Shown: positions 22,027 to 32,185 of the stretch, piece by piece
How positions within the stretch are numbered: the first letter of the stretch is position 1
Layout of the letters: each line of letters opens with the position of its first letter
Source: Ancylostoma caninum
Lineage: Eukaryota > Nematoda > Chromadorea > Rhabditida > Ancylostomatidae
Assembly (NCBI GenBank): GCA_037903475.1
Contig: JBAJFG010000269.1
Coordinates: forward strand, 310,001-374,000
Length of the DNA: 64,000 bases
Direction: 5' to 3'
Translations under genes and position numbers: made by a program
The notes under the pieces: model-generated
What the model saw: only the letters and a program-made list of their open reading frames with translations
The model's database searches: none
What the model was told of the DNA's origin: nothing

Positions 22027-24298
22027 TGTAGGTAAGTCCTGCATGGATCGGAAGTGATCATTCCGTATGAGTAGTGAGTCTAATTTGAAAATTTTGCTAT
22101 GAAGTTGTAAAAAAATCGAGCAAACAAGGAAAAGCTAGAAATGCACTACAGTTTACCAGTTTGCACCAATGACGTGCTGCAGTCCTCAGCACCTATCATA
22201 ATAGCGTCAAACCTCCGGGGAAATAAGGTTTTGGTGACGTGGGAGGAACAGGACCGAGCCATCCCTTCCTTGACGTGGAAATACCGTAATTTACTTGAAT
22301 CCAAGAAATTCTGTAATTCATGTGAAGTGCAGAGAATGGCGCACTGTTCGAGATGCTGCACAGATCTTGCGCAGAAATTGCGGCTGTCTCATATCTTGAC
22401 CGATGCCACTATGGACATGGCTTCTTTGTAGAAGAACCTAGTGTGATTAGTCTGCTCGTTTTCATGTTGAAAATGAAGTTGAGGACAAGGAAAAGGCATT
22501 TGTTTGCTGGAACTATGAGAAATATAACTTGTGCGAGGTGTTGCGCATATGCCAACATTTTGAGTACTAGAAAACCAAAATTATGTGCACTATTGTGCAT
22601 GAGCGAAGATTGGAGGGAGCTTATGCGCTGCCGCAAATACGTAATACATGCATAGTTAGACAAGTACTGGAAATTTTACGATGTTCGCACAAATTATGGA
22701 CTTTCACAACACTGTGATTCCAGCAATATATAGTCTGTTCCACGGGGGAAGATAGTTCGGGAAACGCCGCAGAAAAGAAGAGGGTGGGAAAGTGCGCAGA
22801 GTCTAGAGAGGGTGCAGAGAAAAACAAACGCTGTGCACGAATACTCAACTATCATCGCTGGCGAAGCGGGCTATGCATAAAATGTCCAAAAATGTCCTTC
22901 GAACCGGTTCTTCGAGACAGGGAGCGATCCTTGCACTGGCTCCTACGGGTAGAGAAGACAGTGGACCATCTCGCATTAGCAGGGATTTTAACCCTTTCAA
23001 ATCCGGATTTTTTGCCGATTTTGTACCCTCTGATATACATAGTTGGAATCAGCTTGGTGAGTTTAAGGATTTCTTGTTGTCCCCGAAATGAACGATAGAG
23101 GGCAGGGGTAACTGGTATCTTGTCCATGTGGCTGGGATCGCCTTCTCCCCTACTGAACTGCTTGCTTGGACAGAGTCAACTAATCAAAAGCAGCTTGCGC
23201 AGTATCGGATACAAGTACTTCATCACATGGCGGACTTGCGATTGTTCACATCATCGTATTCGAATTGGAGAAGTTGCGTAGAGATAAGAATATTCGTCAA
23301 TTCCGTGTGATCAACCCATCTTTTCAACTGCAAACTCGGTCCCGTATATCCATATTTTGCTCTAGTTCCAGCTGATTTTTTGAGCATTTCTGCTTTGGTA
23401 TGTAGAATTGTTTATGTGATTATTGTGTTTTGTTAACCTATTTGCCTTTTATGTGTTGCTTTGCCCCGGGTTTTTGTGGAAACTGAGAGTGATCAAAATT
23501 GATACAGCAGTAGCGTTGGAATTTTCATCCACTTCAGCATTGAATTCAAGCTTTTTAGCTGAATGCCTTGTCAATATAGAGCGGATTTCGATATGTTGCA
23601 GTTTGCATTATACTTTATCGCGGGTTCAGTAGCTTCAAAAAATCCACAGAGATACTTCCTGTGGTGCACATCTTAAGAGCTGGGGACAGATCCATACTAT
23701 GCTACAGTTTCGCCTGCTGGATTAGATTCCGAGTTGAGGAGACTGCTGATGAAGAAGCCAACCCATTCTTTACTGATCGGTGTCACTTATCTATTACCTT
23801 CGTTTTTCGCCGTGAGTTCCACTGAGTGAAAAAAAACAGCCATGTATAAGATCGTTTGATTATATCAGACGTCTTTCTGAGAACAGCTTGCTTGGAACAG
23901 AGACACGATCACTCCGTGTTATGCACTAACTCAGATAAAATTTCGACCTTGACCTCAGTAAAAAAAAATGTAGTCTGAGCTGGAGAGAAGTCTTAGTTTA
24001 AGGTCAGCGTATCATGACCATTTATGTGCATATATTGTAACTCTTTGTTCGCTTACTTTTTTGTTCTATGGAAGATCTCCACATTTATGTACCTATAAAC
24101 AGTTGATTAATTAATGTGGTCTGTGTTCTGAGTGTATCTGCCAGATTTCGCAGTAATAGTTTCTCTTCATTATCCTCCTTCTCTCGTTATTTATCAGCGA
24201 AACATGCAGCAACTCCATTTAGGGAGGCATAATCAAGGAGCAAATGGTCATCTGGGTGTACTATTTTGCAGCACTATTGCTCATAACTCGAGGTAATC
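22027..24298. other. No supported gene
   Basis: Several frames of 60-104 codons lie here on both strands, but none shows a domain, a signal peptide or a phase-consistent exon chain. I treat the region as intergenic or decayed repeat. Confidence 0.4.
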
Positions 24299-24299
24299 C

Positions 24300-24374
24300 A
24301 GGAAATTTACAAAATTCTGTGGTGCTTCTGTTGACACACAAGGAAATTTACAAAATTCTGTGGTGCTTCTGTTG

Positions 24375-24381
<7 letters not shown>
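24300..24381 (+). repeat. Tandem duplication of a 41-bp unit
   Basis: Two identical 41-bp copies (24300-24340, 24341-24381) of AGGAAATTTACAAAATTCTG plus the following 21 bases. They directly border the long CA tract and end in ACACACA, so the tract may have grown from the second copy. Confidence 0.9.
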
Positions 24382-25005
<624 letters not shown>

Positions 25006-25206
25006 TTCACTTTTATATATACAGATGACAGAGGGTCATGATAATCATCCTAATTCCACACGCATACACATACACACACAGTGGAAGGACTCGCGAAGAG
25101 AGTTTTCAAGGATTTGTGGCTAGTGTGCTGCCGCGTGGGTGTTTTGCCTAAGTTCTCTGGTTCCTTCGGTGAAGGACGCGCAAAGAGAACTCAGGGTAGG
25201 ATCACT

Positions 25207-25219
25207 GGCCGATGCACCA
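25207..25219 (-). promoter_or_regulatory. Primer-binding site complementary to tRNA-Gly
   Basis: Read on the minus strand, TGGTGCATCGGCC lies 3 nt past the LTR end. It is the exact complement of the 3' end of nematode tRNA-Gly(GCC) including CCA (GGCCGATGCACCA). This is the start site of minus-strand DNA synthesis in LTR retrotransposons, and it fixes the orientation and the identity of the neighbouring LTR. Confidence 0.8.
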
Positions 25220-25222
25220 ATT

Positions 25223-25576
25223 TGTAGGGCAGCCAAGTGATGGGGTGGACGACTGGGAATCACAGATTTATTCCCGCACACGGAAGATAATACAGACGAG
25301 TACAATATACATTCGGGAGCCCCTCTTATGCACACAGAAATGGGCGGGGTTGACCCGATGCGGAACTGCTGTGGCTAAAGTGCCAATGGATATAACGATA
25401 CCAAGGGGTGCCGCGCTAAGGGTCGACCCCGACTGCTCAATTGTCACTCCAAGTTGAGTGATTAGATATATGAGTACAACCTCTGGTGAGAAATACCTCA
25501 TGGGTAAACATACAGTTGATCTTTGAACCTAAAAGATATAAGGAATACATGGTTGATGATCTGCAAATCATCAACA
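25223..25576 (-). mobile_element. LTR of an LTR retrotransposon (copy 1, 354 bp)
   Basis: On the minus strand it starts TGTTGATGATTTGCAGATCA and ends CTACA, giving the TG...CA boundaries of an LTR. It contains a TATA-like CATAAGAGG and, 3' to it, GAATAAATCTG as a polyadenylation signal. A second copy with the same boundaries is at 58997-59346 in the opposite orientation. An 80-codon open frame inside (YFSPEVVL...) is conserved between the two copies. The element's internal region is not present beyond about 200 bp; the CA tract follows. Confidence 0.8.
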
Positions 25577-25618
25577 CATACACACACACATACACACACA
25601 TACACACACATACACACC
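25562..25618 (+). repeat. Short CA/TA microsatellite
   Basis: Repeats of ACACACATAC directly abut the outer end of the LTR at 25576. Confidence 0.8.
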
Positions 25619-25901
25619 AGTAACGATGAATAAACGCTAAGAAGGATGTTGAAAGGAATTTTTGTTCAGGTTTGAAAACTGGAAATTCTGAGATTAAACT
25701 TTGAGCTGAGAAATGTACAAGATTTTGCTGGATTTTTTCATTCAATGTAGAAGGATAGTTGTTGTGCTAGTCACAAAATCCCGTACACTTCATCATATGA
25801 TAAGATTTTTGAGCAGTAACGGTGAAACCACTTCTACATATGCTATCCATAATTTCGAACATAACAGCTTCGAAGCATCAAAGGCGTCCTCCTTGCGAAT
25901 G

Positions 25902-26452
25902 ATTTTCACCATGTTCACAGCTCTATCTTCTTCCAGAGTTTCAATTTTCTAGGCCTTCATATTTTTTTGGGAGCTCGATGGGGAATTTCCCAGATTTTCG
26001 GGACTTTGATGCAAAATTTCCCATCTAACTCACCCAAGTAGGAGCAAACTTCGGGCCGTGATAATGGAGCAAACGCATGATTGCTTGGAGCTGTATTACA
26101 TGAAGGTAGCGTTGTTTCGATAGTAGGCAAACTCTCTGTGTAACAGTTGAATAAATGAAAACCTCACAATTTGGAGAGATAGTGAAAATGGAGATCTGTT
26201 TGAGAAATCACAGAAAAGCCGTTTGCAGATATTACGAAAGCTTTTCTTCTATGAGCTACAGGGGAGCAAACCTTCCATTGGATTACAGAATCTGGCTCCA
26301 CGAAATTTGCTCGTTCTTCCGCAATCTAGGAGGGAAATCGATGGGAAGTTCGCCAAATTTCCCATCCTGCTCCCAAAAACATTTGAAGGCCTGGAAAATT
26401 GAAACTCTGGAAGAAGATAGAGCTGATCATACTCTATGAACACGGTGAAAAA
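25902..26452. repeat. Foldback repeat, arms about 150-195 bp
   Basis: The left arm (about 25902-26048) and right arm (about 26259-26452) are inverted copies sharing the segment GAGTTTCAATTTTC, a GGCCTTCAAA/ATATTTTTGGGAG stretch and a truncated GATGGGAAATTT stretch. The right arm has extra sequence. No coding capacity beyond chance frames was seen. Terminal boundaries are not sharp. Confidence 0.6.
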
Positions 26453-26647
26453 CATTTGCTGATTCCGAGTCAGAGAAGTTACCGTGAGGTCTAATTCAGC
26501 CTACTTTTAGACGAACTGACGAGCCGTGCAGGCGATTTCTCGCTTGTGGAATCGATCGATTTCGCTTACCACACTTTATTTTTGGATGTTTCCACCCTTT
26601 CTTCTCCACACTAGTTTCTGAAGTGGTTCCGATGTGCAAAAATTTCT

Positions 26648-26735
26648 CGGAGGCTCCAGGAATCGAACCCATGGGTGTGCAAATGCCAACGCTAAAACCA
26701 TTTTCTCGCATGCGCTGCCAGTCAGACCTATTTTG
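26648..26735 (-). mobile_element. tRNA-derived SINE-like sequence
   Basis: The minus strand carries a perfect Pol III B box, GGTTCGATTCC. About 45-60 nt upstream is a degenerate A-box-like TGGCAGCGCATGCG, with AGCGTTGGCATTTGCA between. It cannot fold into a tRNA, so it is most likely the head of a tRNA-derived SINE. Confidence 0.4.
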
Positions 26736-27724
26736 ACACTTCATGACGTGATCGTTCTTGCTGGCAAATTGGACTGCCACTTGTCATATTGTCATGGAAG
26801 AATCATGACTTTCATGTCAGATTCGTTGGTGAAGCCAACGCTCTATTTTTCCCACTCCTTCCTCTCCAGCGCGACCCCCCCCCCTCCCAGCCCCTTCCAT
26901 ACGGCCTCCTCATGGGAAATTCCCATCAGACGCTTGACCCTATCCATGGGCGAGGTTAGTCCCACCCATTTTTGATGGGACCCAAACGCCCTCCCTCCGT
27001 ATCAGAAGTGTACGTTTTGAAGTTATCATTGGGCTGTGGGTATGTTTTGCTGCAGTTGAAAAAGTTGCATTGGCTATCCATGAGAGTTTCAATCAAAAAT
27101 GAATAGCTCTGTCATAATTTGTCCTTATATCATGCCTCACACCGTTTCTGAAGAGTCCACCTCCGATTTGTCGAAGAGATTTCATATAATTTCATCCATG
27201 CTAAAGCAGTTACAAACAAGATACTGCAGTAAGGCCATGATTTTAAAATGGAAGTTTCTTTGAGGAATCTTCAGTTCTTCCCATAAGCCAGCTATGCTTT
27301 GAAATCGCGTGAAGTCTCATAGCAAATCAAATATTACGACGAAACGCTTTAAAAACTGTACGAGAAACAAGTGGATCAACTTTGATGCTGACTTCGAAGA
27401 GGTCACTGAGGGAGGTGGTTACACGGCTTTCGATTATTTTGTAATTCATTTCCAAGTTTTTTGGAATAACGAGTGAATTATTCCGCAGAAGTTGTAAAAG
27501 TTTCATATGTATCTATTTTTCAGCAGGGTATCCTAATTTCACTTTCGCTACAGCCACTCCTAGACAAAGTGGTAACTCGAAATCTCTTTTCCTTTAACTT
27601 GTTCAATATATCATGAGGAAAATCAAATTACTCGAAATATTCACTAATCGGCGGACTCGATGATGAGCGTTCTCGAGAGATCTGGAGAGAGCGATTAGTG
27701 TGCCGATTAGTGTGACTTGTGCAG

Positions 27725-27914
27725 GTTCGGGAATGCATCTCGTTGCACAAGTCTCGTGTTTACATGGATCGACACAACCTCACTCGGATGATTAAACCTG
27801 TACTAACACATGACGGACAATGCGACCGACCGGTGGCTCGTATCCGTTTTAACCTTTTCTCTTACTTGGAACTTTCCCATGTTCTGGCCATGGGGGTTAT
27901 CCCGCTGAACACGG
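27725..27914 (+). CDS. Candidate isolated exon, function unknown
   Basis: A 63-codon frame runs from the acceptor TTGTGCAG to the donor ACACG|GTAATG and reads VRECISLHKSRVYMDRHNL at its start. It has coding-like composition but no family I recognise and no neighbouring exon with matching phase. It may be a fragment of a decayed gene. Confidence 0.22.
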
Positions 27915-27939
27915 TAATGGTATCCATTTTCTGCCGTAA

Positions 27940-28140
27940 ATGCGGTACTGTAGAGTTACTGTAGGCATACTATAGATACTTTCGATGTATTTACTCACAG
28001 CATCTACTGCAAATTTTAACTTTGGGGTTGCATGACGTACTGAACACGTATACGCCATCCATTCGCCATCTTCCATCTCTTACAGCGAAGAGCAGTATTG
28101 TAAGGCTACTGTAGAGTTACTGTAGGCAAACTGTCGATCC
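27940..28140 (+). repeat. Direct repeats of a CTACTGTAGAGTTACTGTAG motif
   Basis: Two copies of TACTGTAGAGTTACTGTAGG plus six bases lie at about 27945 and 28103, about 160 bp apart, with related ACAGTAACACTACAG near 28365. They look like remnants of an interspersed repeat. Confidence 0.45.
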
Positions 28141-28554
28141 AGTTTAGTGACGAGATTCAATGAAGCTTTGGTGAGCAAGGTTATTTGACACGCTGAGGAT
28201 GAATTGCATGCATTATGATTATAGTAACCCCACAGTAGAAAATGAATATCATAGTAGAAAATGAATATCATATTCTAAATCAGCATGTAAAAATAACCCT
28301 CCTGTGCAAATTTTGGTTGAATTCTGAAGGAAAAAGGTCTTTCCGCGATTTCTACAGTATACATACAGTAACACTACAGAATTGTTCTAGCAAGTAAAAC
28401 TGATGGCATATTTGTGAGCAGCATGCCAAATATGCCCTAATTCCTACAATTCTGGTGAGAAACAAGGAAAATCTGCATTATCACCACGCGCATTTTCGTA
28501 TGTCTGGCGCGGAGACCAACGCTCCTTTCAAGAGCGCGGCGCCCATATAGTTCC

Positions 28555-28645
28555 ACGGTAACAAAAAAAGATAATTTCGCCGGAATAATTTAGAATCCGT
28601 TACGGTAACAAAAAAAGATAATTTCGCCGGAATAATTTAGAATCC
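28555..28645 (+). repeat. Perfect tandem duplication, 47-bp unit
   Basis: Two copies of ACGGTAACAAAAAAAGATAA plus 24 following bases are identical over 44 nt (28555-28601 and 28602-28645). A smaller 19-bp duplication (AGTAGAAAATGAATATCAT) occurs at about 28235-28272. Confidence 0.9.
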
Positions 28646-29254
28646 AGTCTTGGAAGGTAACTAAAGTCATTCGATCAGAAAAGGGTAGCATCTATATGCT
28701 TGTCACTCTCTTTAGGGTCAGGAGAATTTTGTAAGAGGTATTTTGAGTGCTAAAAGGAAATGTCCCGAGAGTGTACAGGTTCATGACTCTAGCCTGACGA
28801 TTAAGAAAGTAAAAGATGTAGTGAACATGCTTCCGCGTAGACAATATGGCTTTTATACTAGTATGCTGTTGTCCCGAAGTCTCATTCGATATCGACTCTG
28901 TTTCAGCACAGGTTGAGAATTTCGTCCAAGATTTTATTGATGAGCTTTCGGCGCTTAGCGCCTTCTTCAGATCTTAACAAAATCATACAATATATGCATT
29001 ACAACATGGGAATGGGGTGGCTGTTTTTCACCCACCGAACTCGCCGGCAAAGAGAGTAATGAATTCGCCCCGGGACCACAGTGGGTATTTAAGGTTCGTG
29101 ATACTGTAATCGGTCCTTCGTCGAACTATCACCGTTCCTCTTGCTTTCCCACAATCGATCAAGCAATAAGTCTTAAAGCCTCCACAAGCTCCTCCTTGTT
29201 GTTGATCTCCGGTTTCCATCGCCTTATTTCTTTTGACTCTAAGATCTTCCTTTT

Positions 29255-29542
29255 TTAGAGGTTTTTCGGGGTGGCGATGCAACACTTTAACCTCAAAATC
29301 TGGAGCAGACTTCTCGCGTGCATCGCCGTGCGATGTTTTGAGAAACCGTTGTGGGGGTATGATTGTGGGTGCACGAGTGCTCGTCGATGCTCATCTAATC
29401 TTTTCTTCAGTGGCCTCTCCGATTCTCCTACATATCGCTGGCCACACCCAGTGCATGTGATGAGGTAAACGGTACCGCGTAAGTGGCAGATTTTCTGGTT
29501 ACGGCAGTACTGACACATGAGGTTAAAGTGTTGCATCGCCAC
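29255..29542 (-). pseudogene. GIY-YIG endonuclease domain of a Penelope-like element, frameshifted
   Basis: The motif GTVYLITCTGCGQRYVGES is a GIY-YIG core, followed by the conserved Arg/His segment RPLKKRLDEHRRAL and preceded by the Cys pair CQYC. The domain cuts DNA at the insertion site in Penelope-like elements. After FSKHRTAMH the frame changes: the family-like continuation AREKSAPDFEVKVLHRHPEK is in another frame, and a further single-base insertion (an A6 run) separates it from the C-terminal EIRRWKPEINNKEELVEAL. The minus-strand copy is therefore broken at least twice. Confidence 0.75.
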
Positions 29543-29653
29543 CTCGAAAAACCTCTAGAAAGGAAGATCTTAGAGGCAAAAGAAATAAGGCGGTGGAAAC
29601 CGGAGATCAACAACAAGGAGGAGCTTGTGGAGGCTTTAAGACTTATTGCTTGA
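29533..29653 (+). pseudogene. C-terminal end of the Penelope-like protein, second (inverted) copy
   Basis: The plus-strand frame EKPLERKILEAKEIRRW continues to EINNKEELVEALRLIA and a stop. It lacks the A insertion seen in the minus-strand arm, so this arm preserves the reading frame better. It is followed by the 3' UTR and the hammerhead-like motif at 29844-29868. Confidence 0.65.
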
Positions 29654-29843
29654 TCGATTGTGGGGAAGCAAGAGGAACGGTGATAGTTCGACGAAGGACC
29701 GATTACAGTATCACGACCCTTAAATACCCACTGTGGTCCCGGGGCGAATTCATTACTCGCTCTTTGCCGGCGAGTTCAGTGGGTGAAAAACAGCCACCCC
29801 ATTCCCATGTTGTAATGCATATATTGTATGATTTTGTTAAGAT

Positions 29844-29868
29844 CTGAAGAAGGCGCTAAGCGCCGAAA
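29844..29868 (+). ncRNA. Hammerhead-ribozyme-like core (and mirror copy at 28946-28970, minus strand)
   Basis: CTGAAGA, then an A plus the perfect stem GGCGC-TAA-GCGCC, then GAAA: the catalytic-core layout of hammerhead ribozymes with N7 = A. Both arms of the Penelope-like element carry it in opposite orientations, and a related core is at 15743-15766. Stem I and stem III partners were not confirmed by eye, so self-cleavage is only a possibility. Confidence 0.42.
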
Positions 29869-30318
29869 GCTCATCAATAAAATCTTGGACGAAGTTCTCA
29901 ACCTGTGCTGAAACAGAGTCAATATGCCTTTTGTATAGATTATTCCCATCCACTACACAAAAAATGCAACGCAATCTGCCTCAATTTCAAAATCTCATAC
30001 TTTTTATGGTATCTGTCACAATGAAAAAGCCTTTCTTGATCGACAGTCAGTGGACACATTTTTTCGGGCGTGATGTACCCTTTGCATGTAGAAATACTAC
30101 AAAATAGCTCGAAAATAAGGTCCAGTAGTTGATTGTAAGAGCGCGGCTCACCGGTGAGCCAACATGAATCAACACTCCCTGGGACAACATGAAAAGGGAG
30201 AGAAGGCAAAATTGAATGGAGAACATCTTGCCGTTGTTGACACGGTGAGGCGGAGCAAACTGCGTTGCAGCCTCCGATGAGGAGATGTTGAAAGTTTATA
30301 GCTTCTGATCAGCCAATA

Positions 30319-31221
30319 CAGGGTGCGTCATAAATATTGACGCACTGAAGTTATGCTGTAAAAGGGACAACATTCCGAAAACCACCATATATGCATATCC
30401 AAAATGAAGGTCATGTCTCAGCGAATACAAAAAATCCACTCCTGTTCGGAGAGCGCTCTCTCCTTGTAAAAGCAGCCACGAACATGTCGGCAGAGAAAAT
30501 CGCCGATGCGCCGCAACTGAAGTTCGTCCATTATCCCTCCATATTATAAAGAGGGTAAGCTTTAGGAAAACGACACTCTCAAGGGAAGTAGGGCAGGTCT
30601 CGCTCTCCAAGTACCACATGAAATCGTGTCCTTGTTCGCAAGTCTTATCGTGTCCCAGCCAGAGAAAGGCATCTATGTTTTACTATAGAAAATTTTTTCG
30701 TTTTCTTGTTTCTCATTCAAGCAATCTTCTGAGAGCACATTTTCTCGCTTGTCTTAGTTCTCATCACAAGATGAATTCATAGGTACTTTGGCAGGGCTTG
30801 GCTGTTGCTCAGAAGACAAAAGTGGCACGGGTCCAGTTTCAAAAATCTACTTGAGGCACTTCAACTTGACGGAGAATAGGCTTCCTTGTGAACCGAGTTC
30901 CAGTCTACGGATGACCCCATATGGATATCTTAGAGAGCAAGAGCTGCGCTATAATCCACAAAAACATCAAGCTCCCAAAGGCTTATCTGTTCAAGATCTG
31001 GGACAAAGTCGACCTGAGTTAGTTGCGGCGCAGAGGCATTGCGATCCCTCGTCGTCTCTGTGACTGCTTCAGCAAAGAAGGAGCTTGCCGTGAACAAGAA
31101 TGCATTTATTCGGATCGCCAAGACTTGGGCTTTATTCTGCATATGCTCATTTGGAATGTTTTTGCATCTTTTCTTTTCTACAGACTCATTTTAGGTGCGT
31201 CAATAATTTTGACGCACCCTG
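30319..31221 (+). mobile_element. mariner-family element relic, 903 bp, TA-flanked
   Basis: The termini CAGGGTGCGTCA...TGACGCAC and their inverse (GTGCGTCAATAATTTTGACG then CACCCTG) are bordered by TA at 30317-30318 and 31222-31223. The plus strand near 30925-31110 encodes a broken transposase C-terminus: LESKSCAIIHKNIKLPKAY followed, after a stop, by IPRRLCDC. This matches the usual LE...C..PHKNIE.LK...RL..C ending of nematode mariner transposases. Further stops and frameshifts make it inactive. Confidence 0.8.
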
Positions 31222-31223
31222 TA

Positions 31224-32185
31224 GATATCGTTAACCACAGTTACAGAAATGAATCATCATTATTGACCAAACAACGATATGCGCTTGATCGAAGTGGTCA
31301 TTTGCAACCATTATATATTACGTTGATGAAAAGTCCTGTCGAATTTCTCTCACAGCTCTAATTTTCTTAGGATATAACTTCACATTACACGGAAGTCTTC
31401 GGAAAGGCATAATCGACCTTCAGATAACGAGGGAGAAAATTGGAGAGATTGACAATTGCTAACTGTTAGAAGTTCAGTCCTAAACATAAGTAATGTTTTT
31501 GATTCCAAAGTAAGCTTCAGTAGTAGCGACTCAGTTTTGGAGAAAAGGAGATAAGACGTTGACCCAGTGCGCACACTGATGAAGTAAAATTCATTTTGGT
31601 CCTTCTACAAAGAATACTCACAATTTCGTCATTCTACAAGTTCCAAATTAGCATGTATATATAAAGAAAGAGCGGACGAACAAGTCCATAACAGCAAGCA
31701 ATGATGAAATCGGCGTTAAAGAAGCGAAATTAGTTATTGTAGTGCGATTGAAATCATCAGTGCAACAAAAAGCTTTTTTTCTATGACTTTACTGCAAATT
31801 TTCTGGGAATGTCAATACCTTAACCTTTCGCGGTAACATCTATATCTCTCCATCTTCTTGTAGCATTTTTACTCTATGAAACCGAACAATATTCAAAACA
31901 CATCCTCTTGAGCAATATCTGAGATCATATCGAAAAGTGCATGTCAACCAAAGACTACAGTTCTTATTTGCATTTCAGTGCCTAAAAATGAAATTGCCGT
32001 GTAAAACATTAGCTATTTTGATGTTCTGCCAGTGGTTAGACAACTGTTCTAGGCTTGCAAGACGAAAAACTGAATAGAATCCTGTACAGTACCTGAGTAC
32101 TTAACACTACCTCAGAGAACGCCTCTATGCGGCCACTCATGGACAAGACCAGCGATCCGCACCGGCATACCAATTCATATTTTCT
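31224..32185. other. No supported gene
   Basis: Upstream flank of the CULT-domain gene. Any 5' exon of that gene encoding a signal peptide should be sought here, but none could be defended by eye. Confidence 0.4.

Larger units (their letters stand above)
28894..29920. mobile_element. Penelope-like retroelement fragment with inverted terminal repeats
   Basis: Arms of about 402 bp (28894-29295) and 403 bp (29518-29920) are inverted copies around a 222-bp core. The core on the minus strand encodes the GIY-YIG endonuclease domain that Penelope-like elements carry at the C-terminus of their RT. Each arm encodes the end of that protein, followed by the 3' untranslated region. The reverse transcriptase itself is absent, so this is a 5'-truncated copy with an inverted terminal repeat, a form known for this group. 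Confidence 0.8.

Noticed and set aside
21709..22061. Opposed frames of about 100 codons
   Set aside because: They are mirror images produced by a palindromic MITE.
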